DNA of 64,000 bases from the NCBI GenBank assembly GCA_030604885.1, contig JAUVUZ010000015.1, positions 23,903-87,902 of the forward strand, given 5' to 3'. A model generated the notes under the pieces. It searched no databases. It saw nothing but the letters and a program-made list of their open reading frames with translations, and was not told the origin of the DNA. The translations under genes were made by a program, and so were the position numbers. The first letter of the stretch is position 1. Each line of letters begins with the position of its first letter. Source of the stretch: Alphaproteobacteria bacterium. Its GTDB lineage: Bacteria > Pseudomonadota > Alphaproteobacteria > Rhodospirillales > Rhodospirillaceae. Below are positions 27,901 to 36,613 of the stretch, piece after piece.

Positions 27901-29916
27901 GAACATACTGCGGCGATCGCCGGCGAGGTTCGCTCCGAGATCGAAGAGGATTTCAAGGCCGGGGAAGTGAATCTCTTGTCCTGCACGACCACGATGGAAA
28001 TGGGTGTCGACCTTGGTGACCTCGAGTCGGTCCTATGCAAAAACGTCCCACCTTCGATCGCGAACTACCAGCAGCGCGCGGGACGCGCAGGACGCCGCGC
28101 CCAGGTCGCACCGATCGTGCTCACCACCGCCCGTTCCGGGCGCTATGACCGAGCGGTCTTCGAGAAGTTCTCCGAATATCTCGCGGCTCAGCCGATCATC
28201 CCCTACCTCAGCCTCGACAACGCAGGCTTCTTCCGCCGTCACCAAATCTCAATGCTGCTCGCGCGCTTTCTCGAACATCGTCTTGCAGGATACAAGCGGA
28301 CGGGATCTCCGCGCATGCGTGACCTATTAGCGGATGCGCTGACCGCGGAGACTCGCAAAGCGTTCGACACCTCCTTCGCGGACTGGATCCACGGGGCAGA
28401 CCCGGACCTTGACGCCGCCGCAGATTTGGCCTCCCGCCTACCTCTCTCCCTTCGATCGATAGCGCTCGACGCCGCGGGCCTGAAGACCACCTTGCGCGAA
28501 CGAATCTCGCAATTCGCGGACATGGCCTGGGGTCGTTTCGGTCTGATGCAGGAGGCAATCGACGACCTCGAGGCTCGCAGGAACGATCTCGAGAAGACGG
28601 AAGTCGACAAGTACATCAAGATCGACCGGTCGCTGGCCGCGTTACGCACCCAGCAAAAACTCTACATGAACCAGTTCCTGATCGACCAGCTCTCTCGGCG
28701 GGCGATCATCCCTACCTACTCCTTCCCGGTTCACTCAGTCTCGCTAGAGGTTCTCAACACGGCCGGACAAACCGCGGACACCGCAGTCCTCGAACTCGAC
28801 CGCGATGGCTCGATCGGGATTTCCGAATACGCGCCGGGCGCTGAGATTGTCGCCGGGGGCCGGGTCTGGGTGAGCGACGGAATCTCCAAGCGATCGAAGT
28901 TCACCGGTGACGACGCCTTCATCGAACGATCCCAATATCGCGTCTGCGCTGCCTGCCATTCTCCCCAGATCACGCCCCAGGGCATGGAGCCGAAGGAGCA
29001 TTGCCTGCAATGTGGGACGAAGTTCCACAAGACCAACGCAACTCGAGCCTTTATTCGACCCCATGGTTTCGTCACCTCTGTTGCCGATGGCCAAGGGCGG
29101 GATCCGGGCGCCACCCGGATTCGTCCGACGATCTCCGACGAAGCCCTTCTTCTCACCGAGGCTCCCCGCTCAAAATATACGGCGACCGATCTGCCCGGCA
29201 TTCTGACCTTCCACGCGCCGGGATCGAACAGGCCGGAGGAGGAACTTGGGCGCATCATCACGGTGAACCGCGGCCGTCATGGCGGTGGCTTCGCCTGGTG
29301 CCCGAGCTGCGAACATGCCGTTCCCGCACATGGATATGGGCCCGATCTCGGCTGGCAACAGCCGACGCTTCTCGCTCCCCACGTCAATCCACGCAGCGGC
29401 CAACCCTGCCGCTTCGACCCCACCAAGCCGGCCTGGCCGATCGATCTGGCCCATGTCTTCGAAACCGATGTCCGGGGCCTTCTCTTCGAGAGCCTTCCAA
29501 CGACACCCTCGGGAGACGCGATCCCCTCTGACGGATCCCTCGTGCGCACGCTCCAGGAGGCCTTGCGCTTAGGCGCCGCCGAACTCCTTGAGACCAATCC
29601 GCGCGACCTTCGTTCGCTCGTGCAAAAACTCGACGGCTTCGTCGTCGTCGTCATATACGATGCTGTCTCCGGTGGGGCGGGCTATGCCACGCGGCTGACA
29701 AACGAGACCGGGTATCTCGCGCGCGATCTTCTTCTCTCGGCCCGCAAGATCCTCAACTGCCCCAACCCCGATTGCATCACCAGTTGCACGCGCTGCCTCA
29801 ACGACTACTCGAATCAGCGCCACTGGCACATGTTCGACCGTCGCCCGGCCCAGTCTTGGATCGAGACGATCTTGCTCGATGCCGGCGTTAAAATCGACCC
29901 GCAATGGGACATCTGA
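24976..29916 (+). CDS. DUF1998-type superfamily 2 DEAD/DEAH helicase with zinc clusters
   Basis: A 1646-aa ATP-dependent helicase related to MrfA/YprA and to the helicases of DISARM and Druantia. Motif I GTGSGKTE is at 113-120, DEIH at 261-264, and GTSASL (motif III) follows. The second RecA domain has CTTTMEMGVDLGDLE and the motif VI QQRAGRAGRRAQ at 1032-1043. Cysteine pairs in the middle (CRNCGEPY, CVACNYR, CLSCGTRTQF, CAACHS, CLQCG) suggest extra zinc-binding modules. The C terminus ends with the DUF1998 cluster CX4CX3CX2C at 1595-1607. It overlaps the first gene by four bases; the third gene starts within 30 bp. Neighbouring DrmB, DruA-D or methylase genes are absent. Confidence 0.92.
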   Translation: MTTLNPNDFRGHLNDVLARFVATSSPINDIRAPHLAEELRNVIGGIDFVKGPYVETLPDFEKGKSLRGLVEEGLLTPDWQTLASTAPAVFTRPLHTHQEAAIRRQDNYLVATGTGSGKTESFLYPLVNDILSQGNLNRPGVRAILVYPLNALANDQLGRIAKLLFHDLGNPGITLGRYTGQIKSRATRDEEITRLRSSPSFLEAFGEDADVPENWLLSRAEMRETPPHILITNYAMLEHILLLPTNRQLLAGADLRRIVLDEIHTYAGAQAIEVSFLLRRLKAHLSIPDGEIRCIGTSASLNPHRKSELADFASRLFGEPFAGEASVITSERKVHPSLAGSTTPSGLSLERWARARDLAEAARDAVQNDTPMSIEDWNLETEFLDLPQLRLDDGPSLGDALIERLAGFEEIHRIARRLESGSVAIEILAREVFPEAGEDAASALVGVISVGVLAVSGDAAVFPLLPARYHLISQAPDRIGVSLAVGGADNLREVLIGAERDDKGRPIYELYVCRNCGEPYIEAWDNGLSLDPTPGAGDRNLLRLVPGGLVIEEEDDTEIAIPGQMVHLDPSNGHPMEEGTPSTVRLEAVPLEQDPDDGKRYMRRCVACNYRSARFNEPITTVRPGDEAIAAVAAQTLLESMPMRALGTNPPMGGRNLLVFSDNRQDAAFFAPFFERTSREQAVRSAILRVVERDGRMDIDNITGAVQRDLQADGLRLYRPGVVPERETGANEHLRLKALIAAEITVFGRGRLSLEGFGLIGVDYEAIALPVEMVRRALPDAMKPYADAYVRYLLKMIREHRAIAQKESGMIDLEDESIWTRIASQQNRCVSRERNPHTSLSLSLVPGGGRKNRFTDLLERMAQACGTTIDENQVRDVLTQFWKAIEHPKSMTSKHGVGRGLKLDRGLFILPGSEISLYQCLSCGTRTQFDTAGVCQSMRCDGKLQEVTRDERQTLDARNHYVARYREHPKMGIAREHTAAIAGEVRSEIEEDFKAGEVNLLSCTTTMEMGVDLGDLESVLCKNVPPSIANYQQRAGRAGRRAQVAPIVLTTARSGRYDRAVFEKFSEYLAAQPIIPYLSLDNAGFFRRHQISMLLARFLEHRLAGYKRTGSPRMRDLLADALTAETRKAFDTSFADWIHGADPDLDAAADLASRLPLSLRSIALDAAGLKTTLRERISQFADMAWGRFGLMQEAIDDLEARRNDLEKTEVDKYIKIDRSLAALRTQQKLYMNQFLIDQLSRRAIIPTYSFPVHSVSLEVLNTAGQTADTAVLELDRDGSIGISEYAPGAEIVAGGRVWVSDGISKRSKFTGDDAFIERSQYRVCAACHSPQITPQGMEPKEHCLQCGTKFHKTNATRAFIRPHGFVTSVADGQGRDPGATRIRPTISDEALLLTEAPRSKYTATDLPGILTFHAPGSNRPEEELGRIITVNRGRHGGGFAWCPSCEHAVPAHGYGPDLGWQQPTLLAPHVNPRSGQPCRFDPTKPAWPIDLAHVFETDVRGLLFESLPTTPSGDAIPSDGSLVRTLQEALRLGAAELLETNPRDLRSLVQKLDGFVVVVIYDAVSGGAGYATRLTNETGYLARDLLLSARKILNCPNPDCITSCTRCLNDYSNQRHWHMFDRRPAQSWIETILLDAGVKIDPQWDI

Positions 29917-29945
29917 AACACATCGAAAGACGGACAGGAGCCTTC

Positions 29946-32900
29946 ATGCTCAAGCACAACCACTTCGATTCGGCTATCCGTCCGACGATGACGGCCCTCC
30001 CGAAGAAAGCCGCGTTCAAACCGGATTTCCCGAAAGCCCATCCCGCATGCATCGCCATGACCGGATGGGTGCCTGAGAACTGGGCAAAGCCCCAGAACTT
30101 CACCGACTTCCCCCTTCTCGAAATCTGCCCCGAGGCTCCTGCCTATTTCGCGCAGGCGGGCCATTTCTCGGTGCGGGATCTGCGATATATTGTCTCGATC
30201 TTCGGCCTCGACGTCGACCATCACGATGCGGAAGCGCTCTACCGTATCATCCTCGAGCGCGCCGAAAGGGCGCCCTGGGTCCTTCCCATGCTTGAGTCGA
30301 GCATCGCCTGTCAACGGGTCAAGAATGGCGGCATCAAGGGCAAGACCAAGGACAAGTTTTCCCACGTCCTGCAGAAATTTCCGCTTCAGAAACTGCGCCT
30401 CGAGGCAAACCAGCAGCTCCACGAGCGGAAAGACGAACTTCTTCTTCCTCCCGTTGCCCCCGACATCGCCGTGGCCGCATTCTGCGAATACGCGATCGCC
30501 TCCTACTACCATAAAATCGAAGACAAGAGCGCTCTCAAAGAACATTACATCGAGGCAAAAAATATTCTCTCGGATATCAGCCCTGCCGTCATCCTCTCGG
30601 CCAAGCTTGGCCAGATCGAGGACATCGCCGACTGGGATGAGCATGTGTCGCTGATTGTCTCCCTCATGTCCGAGTACCCTGACGCAGTCTCCGAAGACCT
30701 CTACCTCCATCTCATCGCCACTCTGAAACATTTCGGCCAGGACATCACGCCAACGACCAGCATCGAAGATCTTGAAACCATTGAGATCGTTTCCGGCGCT
30801 GCTGCAAAACAGGCAAAGCTGCTGCAGCCCCCCCGCAAGGAGACCGTGATCAGCCAGATCCAGAAACTCGGGATCAAGGTGGACCCCAACCTCGTCACCG
30901 ACGAAGCGATAGCGACGCTTTCCACCGCACTGGATGCCGGGCTCCTCGTACGCATGCGCACCCAGAATCTCGCCATTGCGGACCTCGAGGACAAGATCGC
31001 GGAAACCAAGGAGGCGATCGCCGCCGCGACCGTAGAGGAAGATTACACGCTTCTCGCCAGCCTCGCGCCGCAAGCCGGTGTCGAGAAACAGGCCTTGAGA
31101 ATCGCGCGCGAGAACCAGGAAGCCATTCTCCTCTGCCTCGACGACCTGATCTCGGGCAGGACGGAAGATCACGATACGGCGCTGGCCGACCTGCGCGCCT
31201 TCATCGAGAACAACGAACTGGGGGCTGAAGACGCCACCGAGGCCGATGCTGCCCTGGCGTCAGAACTCTTCACTCTGCCCGACACTGACGAAAACCGCAT
31301 CGAAGCCCCCGACGATGTCAATCCCGAGGACGAGGCCGGTGAAACCGCCCTCAGCGACAATGAGAGCGACCTTTCCGACCCCGTCACCATGAACGGTGCC
31401 GATGCCGTCTCGGACGCACCCGAAGAAGATCCTGTCGCGGCGAAAATCACTGACGCAGACATCTGCGAGGAAGAGATCGAACCGCAGGACGCCTATGCCG
31501 AGCCTAGTGCCGATCTCGTCGCGATCCAGGATCCCATCGAGGACGCGCAAGACCAACTTGCCATTGAAACGGTGGAAGGCATCTCTTCTGGCACCGAGGC
31601 TCCCTCCGAAGCTGTCCCTCTGACGGAACCTGGAACGCACGTCGCCGAGATCGACATCGACACCACCCCGCCGGTCCCGGCTGCCGTCCTTGCGAGCCTG
31701 ATCGATCGAAACCTCCTTGGAATCGCCGCCGATGCCGCGAAAAGCTTCGAAGACAAAGGAAAGCATTGGCCGATCCGGGCCGTTGTTCTCGAGGCCGCCG
31801 CCAGCAGCCGTACGCCCCATCGCAAGTATGGGGCCGACACCCAGCGCTTCCTGGAACTCGCCACCCGCGCGAAGAGCGATTCTGCCTCCGATCTCGGCTC
31901 AATCCTGCTCCTCGGCGCACTGATCCGGCCCGCGCTGCTCGAGACATCCTCGTCCAGCCTGCGCTCCATCCTCCACGGGCTTTGCCGCGGCAGCCTCGGC
32001 CAGCACCTGCAGCAGGCCAGCGATGCCATCTCGGAGCTCAACTATGGCTTCCCACCCGATGCGGACGAGCTGGCGCGGCTGACCGGCGCCCAACGCACGC
32101 CCCAGAAACAGAGGCTCGCAGCCCAGCTCAGCAAGTGGGCCGACACGGTTTCAGCCAAGACCTCGCGTTGGCCCTTCGCCACCGCCATCATGCACCACGT
32201 CGCCTCCCCCACCGGCCCGATCGGTGCCGCCCGTGCCGCAATCGACAGCGGAAACAAGAACGCGGCCAGCCTCGCCCGCAAGGCGATCGATGCACTCTCC
32301 TCCGCCTCGAAAATCGAGGCGCTAGCCTCCGAATACGCAAGTGAGGCCGGCCGCAACACGGCTCACCTATACCCCAAGGGAGTCGAATATCTCGAGCGTC
32401 AGTTCGAGGAACCCCTCGGTCTTCTCGACAGCTGGATCGACGCCACCACGCGCGAGAGTGGCCAGGGGCAGAAATCCGAGGCGCGCCTGCGCACCATCGT
32501 CGGCAACCTCACCTCGCGCCTCGAGAAAGCCGAAACCGGTTTGCTGGCGGAGGCGAAAGACGCCTCCGACCCTCTCGTCGGCGCTACCGCGCGCTGGGTG
32601 GCGACCCAGGTCCACGAAGCCCTGCGGGCACTGCGCGGAGAAGACACCGGGACGTTCGCGACACTCGACGAAGCCCTCACGGCAGAGCGCGACCTTCTGC
32701 CCGCCTCGGTGCGCGACACTCTCGATACCTCCGAGGGGCGCATCGAGGCTTTCAGCGACTTTCTCAACGAAACAGCTATCCATGATCCCGAGGGCGCGCT
32801 GAACCAGGCACGAAAGGAAGGCGCCTTCGAAACCGCGTCTCGGCTCGCAACCCGTTTTGGCATCGACCTCCACGATGACCTGAACCAGGACATGAAGGCC

Positions 32901-35900
32901 TTCTCGAAAACCTGGAGCGCCGAGATCGCCCCCCGTGTTCGCAGGCTCAAGACTCTCTCGAAGGTCGACTACAAGCACCAGGAGGAAATCTCCCGGTGGC
33001 TTTCGTGGTGCGACATCACACTGGAGCGTCTCGCGGCAATCGGCAACGGGTCAGAGATCCACGACCTTGCCAAGCTTCCGGCGGCAGTAGCCAAACTCGA
33101 TACCACCTGCGAACAGATCGAGGCCAAGATCCGCGAGGACCAGGTCCAGCGCATCGGTCAATACCGCAACGACCGCAACTCGGAAGAAGCCGGCGCCCTG
33201 CTCGGAGCACTTGACAGCATCACGATCGAAGCCGCCGAAGACCGCATCGCACAGCTCCGTGACGGTCGCTCCGCTGCGATCTTCCAGACCGAGCTCGGCG
33301 GCCTCATCTCCAACTTCGTGCCCGACTTCCTCGCCTATGCAACTTCTCCGCAATGGCCCACGACCAGTGAAGCACTCGAGGACGCCGTCGCCGCGTCGGG
33401 GCCCCTGCATATTGAGGAAGACCGGCGCAACGCAGGTCTTGATCTTATCCAGCTCTACCGCGCCGTCGGGGCTTCGATGCAGGCTAGGCAGCCCGACCTG
33501 TCGAAGATCAAGGCGCTCTTCGAGGAGATCGGCTACGACAACGTCAAGATCAACTACTGCCGGTCGGTCAGCCGTTCCGGCGTCTGGCAGGGGCAGTTTG
33601 GCGGTCGGATCCAGCCCGTCCGCTCCGGCGATTGGTTCCTGCCGCCGGTCTTCGGCTCGCAGGCGGCTAGCGGGGCGGGCGCTCACTTCGTCCTGATCGG
33701 ACGCGACACCCTTCCCGAGAACCTCGTGAAGACGCTCTCCTCGGAAATGCCTGCGATTCTTCTGTTCGTGGGCGTCATCGATGCCCAGAGGCGGCGCGAA
33801 CTGGCCGAACATCTGCGTGCCAACGCAATCCCTGCACTCCTCATCGACGAAGCTCTCGTTGCCTTCGCCGCTACGTGCCGGCAAGCCCGGTCACGGACCA
33901 TCTTCGAATGCGGATTGCCCTATAGCCGCGTCGAGCCCTACACAACGGATCCGGGCCAGCTGCCGCCCGAGATGTTCTTCGGACGCAGCGAAGAGATCCG
34001 CCTCATCATGTCGAAAACCGCCGATGGCTGTCTCGTCTACGGCGGGCGCCAGCTCGGCAAATCCGCCCTGCTCGGCCATATCGCTCGCACGGAGCACGCC
34101 CCCGCAAAGGATCGGATTGTCGTGACCCGCGAGGTTCGCCCGCTCGGAAAATCCGAGAAGCCCTCGGAAATCTGGACCCATCTCGCCTCAATGCTCTCAC
34201 CCGAGATCGTGCGGCCCGCCAGCCGCAACGCCGAGGATGTCTCACGTGACATCAGGGCCTGGCTCATGCTCCGGCGCCAGGGCCGCATCGTTGCCATGTT
34301 CGACGAAGCTGACAACTTCATGGATGCCGACACCCGGGACGATTATCCCGAGCTCGCCCACCTCAAGAAGCTGATGGAAGAGACCGGGCGCGCCTTCAAG
34401 GTCGTCTTCGCCGGCCTTCATAATGTTCAGCGGATGTCTCACCAGCCGAACTCGCCGCTCGCCCATCTCGGCCTGCCTATCTGCATCGGCCCGCTGAACC
34501 GGACCGAGGACGACAAACGTGCCGCACACGATCTCGTCGTCTCGCCGATGCGCGCCGCGGGCTTCCGCTTCGAGAGCCACGAGGCGATCGAAGAGATCCT
34601 GGCCTGGGCCAACTACTATCCCTCTTTGATCCAGGAGTACATGAAGGGGCTTCTCTCTACCCTCCACGGCACCGGCTCGGGCAAGCCGTACCGGCTGCCC
34701 GAGGGCGAGCCGCTATGGCCGATCCCGAGCGATACCCTCTTCGCCCACCGCGGCTTCGGCCAGATTGAGAGCCGTATCCGCTACAAGTTTCAACTCACTC
34801 TGCACCTCGATCCGCGCTACGCGCTTGTGGCCTATACGCTTGGGCGGCTCAACGTCGAAGGCCAGGAAGACAAGGCTCGGGTCACCGGTTTCGATCCGCG
34901 CGAGCTTCTCGATGAGGCAAGCACCTTCTGGCCCCGCAGCTCCGAGATCCCGACGCTTGCCGCCTTCGAGGCACTGCTTGAGGAACTCTTCGATCTCGGC
35001 GTCCTCGGACGTGTTCCGATTCCCGGGACAAAGCGATTCCGTTACCTGCTGGGCTCGCGCCAGGTCGCGACGATGCTCGGCTCCGAGGACGACATCTATC
35101 ACGCACTTGCTGAAATTGAGGAGCAGGACCCGGCGCCGGCCTACGACCGCTCCGTTCATCGGCGGCGCTACAACGTCAACGCCTCCAGCAACCCGAGCGA
35201 ATTTTCCTACTGCCCGCTCACCGACCTCCAGATCGAAAGCATCGTCCAGCCCCAGGGTTCACCCGTGCAGATCGTGTGCGGGCTCGAAGCCCTAGGCCTC
35301 TCCAAGGTTGGCGCGTCGCTCAAGCGCATTGCCGAGTCCGGCCATCTCTCCGACGCACCCGAACAGGGGATCCTCGTCGAGATCGTGCACAGCACACGCG
35401 AGCTACACACGTTTGTCGAACACCGGGAGGCCGCACAAAACCCCGTGATCATCGTCTTCATGCCGAGAAGTAACAGGGAGGCGCATGACGCCCTGACTTG
35501 GCTCGAGCGCCAGCCGCGCGTTCTCAACAAGCAAGCGCGCACGCTTCTTCTTCTCGACGCCGCCGACCCGGAGATGCGCGACATCGCCACGCGGCGGCGC
35601 GAACAGAGCCAGTTTCTCGCAGCCTGGGGAGCGGAGATGATCCGCATCCACCTGAGCCATATCGAGAAGGTCGAACTCGACACCAAGCCGATGCGGGCTG
35701 CTATCCTTGTGGCCACCGGTGGAATCCCCTCGGAAACGATCAAACTGATCTCGGCTATGCAGGTGGCGGAAGATCCTCTGGAAGTTGCCCACGAATGGAA
35801 GGTGACCTTTCGGATGCCGGCAGGGCTACTCATCGGGCCTCTGGGAAAAGCCCTCTCCATTCTCGACATGGGAGATGACGGGGACCCCAAAACCTTCAAC

Positions 35901-36050
35901 GAACTCCTGCGCGAGCACGCCGGGGGCGATCTTGTCGACATCGGGCCCGACCTTGTCGCGACCGGCCTTGCGTCCTGGTTCAATAAGAAGGCGGGGCGCA
36001 TCCGCCGTTCCGCACTAGGCGATTTGCTCGCCAAGCAGATGGGAAAATAG
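29946..36050 (+). CDS. Giant protein with STAND/AAA-type NTPase domain, third gene of the operon
   Basis: About 2034 aa from the ATG at 29946, chosen because AGGAG lies seven bases before it; an ATG at 29904 overlapping the helicase gene is possible. Residues 1-430 are mainly helical and 430-560 are a very acidic linker (DDVNPEDEAGETALSDNES). Residues 570-1300 form a long helical region. A P-loop NTPase follows: Walker A GGRQLGKS at 1366-1373 and Walker B RIVAMFDEAD with D1453. A winged-helix-like part (RFRYLLGSRQVATMLGS) is next, and a final alpha/beta region ends the protein. The layout fits a STAND-like sensor or regulatory ATPase for the helicase. No nuclease motif is obvious. Confidence 0.8.
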   Translation: MLKHNHFDSAIRPTMTALPKKAAFKPDFPKAHPACIAMTGWVPENWAKPQNFTDFPLLEICPEAPAYFAQAGHFSVRDLRYIVSIFGLDVDHHDAEALYRIILERAERAPWVLPMLESSIACQRVKNGGIKGKTKDKFSHVLQKFPLQKLRLEANQQLHERKDELLLPPVAPDIAVAAFCEYAIASYYHKIEDKSALKEHYIEAKNILSDISPAVILSAKLGQIEDIADWDEHVSLIVSLMSEYPDAVSEDLYLHLIATLKHFGQDITPTTSIEDLETIEIVSGAAAKQAKLLQPPRKETVISQIQKLGIKVDPNLVTDEAIATLSTALDAGLLVRMRTQNLAIADLEDKIAETKEAIAAATVEEDYTLLASLAPQAGVEKQALRIARENQEAILLCLDDLISGRTEDHDTALADLRAFIENNELGAEDATEADAALASELFTLPDTDENRIEAPDDVNPEDEAGETALSDNESDLSDPVTMNGADAVSDAPEEDPVAAKITDADICEEEIEPQDAYAEPSADLVAIQDPIEDAQDQLAIETVEGISSGTEAPSEAVPLTEPGTHVAEIDIDTTPPVPAAVLASLIDRNLLGIAADAAKSFEDKGKHWPIRAVVLEAAASSRTPHRKYGADTQRFLELATRAKSDSASDLGSILLLGALIRPALLETSSSSLRSILHGLCRGSLGQHLQQASDAISELNYGFPPDADELARLTGAQRTPQKQRLAAQLSKWADTVSAKTSRWPFATAIMHHVASPTGPIGAARAAIDSGNKNAASLARKAIDALSSASKIEALASEYASEAGRNTAHLYPKGVEYLERQFEEPLGLLDSWIDATTRESGQGQKSEARLRTIVGNLTSRLEKAETGLLAEAKDASDPLVGATARWVATQVHEALRALRGEDTGTFATLDEALTAERDLLPASVRDTLDTSEGRIEAFSDFLNETAIHDPEGALNQARKEGAFETASRLATRFGIDLHDDLNQDMKAFSKTWSAEIAPRVRRLKTLSKVDYKHQEEISRWLSWCDITLERLAAIGNGSEIHDLAKLPAAVAKLDTTCEQIEAKIREDQVQRIGQYRNDRNSEEAGALLGALDSITIEAAEDRIAQLRDGRSAAIFQTELGGLISNFVPDFLAYATSPQWPTTSEALEDAVAASGPLHIEEDRRNAGLDLIQLYRAVGASMQARQPDLSKIKALFEEIGYDNVKINYCRSVSRSGVWQGQFGGRIQPVRSGDWFLPPVFGSQAASGAGAHFVLIGRDTLPENLVKTLSSEMPAILLFVGVIDAQRRRELAEHLRANAIPALLIDEALVAFAATCRQARSRTIFECGLPYSRVEPYTTDPGQLPPEMFFGRSEEIRLIMSKTADGCLVYGGRQLGKSALLGHIARTEHAPAKDRIVVTREVRPLGKSEKPSEIWTHLASMLSPEIVRPASRNAEDVSRDIRAWLMLRRQGRIVAMFDEADNFMDADTRDDYPELAHLKKLMEETGRAFKVVFAGLHNVQRMSHQPNSPLAHLGLPICIGPLNRTEDDKRAAHDLVVSPMRAAGFRFESHEAIEEILAWANYYPSLIQEYMKGLLSTLHGTGSGKPYRLPEGEPLWPIPSDTLFAHRGFGQIESRIRYKFQLTLHLDPRYALVAYTLGRLNVEGQEDKARVTGFDPRELLDEASTFWPRSSEIPTLAAFEALLEELFDLGVLGRVPIPGTKRFRYLLGSRQVATMLGSEDDIYHALAEIEEQDPAPAYDRSVHRRRYNVNASSNPSEFSYCPLTDLQIESIVQPQGSPVQIVCGLEALGLSKVGASLKRIAESGHLSDAPEQGILVEIVHSTRELHTFVEHREAAQNPVIIVFMPRSNREAHDALTWLERQPRVLNKQARTLLLLDAADPEMRDIATRRREQSQFLAAWGAEMIRIHLSHIEKVELDTKPMRAAILVATGGIPSETIKLISAMQVAEDPLEVAHEWKVTFRMPAGLLIGPLGKALSILDMGDDGDPKTFNELLREHAGGDLVDIGPDLVATGLASWFNKKAGRIRRSALGDLLAKQMGK

Positions 36051-36054
36051 ACAC

Positions 36055-36285
36055 ATGCCTTCCGCCACGGCGAGGCGTTCCGAACGCTTTGTGACGAAGA
36101 CGCGCGACAAGGAAGCCGCGTTGAAGTTCTTTAAGAAAGCTCTGCAGCGGCACGACTCCGGCAGCGAACTCGTGACCGATCGCCTGCGGCCCTATGGCGC
36201 GCCCCTAAGTGGACTCAGCACCGCCAGCCAACCGACCGATGGTCGAACAGCTAGGCCGAGAACTCGCGATGGAGGCCACCTTGCC
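36055..36285 (+). pseudogene. IS6-family transposase remnant
   Basis: The frame reads TKTRDKEAALKFFKKALQRH followed by LVTDRLRPYG, the characteristic middle of IS6-family transposases around the second catalytic aspartate. Further on, in a shifted frame, RWSNS-stop-AENSRW matches the usual GRWxNNRAENSH. Both ends are missing and an in-frame TAG interrupts it. It lies 5 bp after the giant operon. The remaining 36286-36613 holds no gene that I can support. Confidence 0.65.
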
Positions 36286-36613
36286 CAGTCGTGAGGCGGT
36301 TTTCTGCCCGTCTCAATCGTTGCTGCTAGACGTATCGAGGCAGCTTGCGGGTCTCACGCCGAAGCTCCAGTGACCGAATTGGGCGCGTGACAGAAGGAAA
36401 TAAATGGCTCCAGCCGACAGCTTCAGGCATCACCATGCCCAAGCAAACATTGTTGCACCCAGAGGGCGCCGTACACCTTTACTTTGAGCAATCGCTCCAT
36501 AGGAATTCATCCACAGCCTTTCTGCGACGCCCGCGTCGCGCCTCTCGTTTTTTGGGGCTCCACAGCCAACTCTTTTCTGGCATCAATATTCGAACGCCGA
36601 TGGGGGACTCGGA

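Noticed and set aside
29904..29945. An earlier start of the giant NTPase gene, overlapping the helicase gene by 13 bp
   Set aside because: Possible, but the ATG at 29946 has AGGAG at the right distance, while the ATG at 29904 has no ribosome site. The 14 extra residues add no recognisable sequence.
21842..36050. Assignment of the giant operon to Druantia or DISARM
   Set aside because: Only the DUF1998 helicase is shared. DruA-D or DruH, DrmB, DrmC and the DISARM methyltransferases are not in or next to the operon, so naming it as either would go beyond the evidence.
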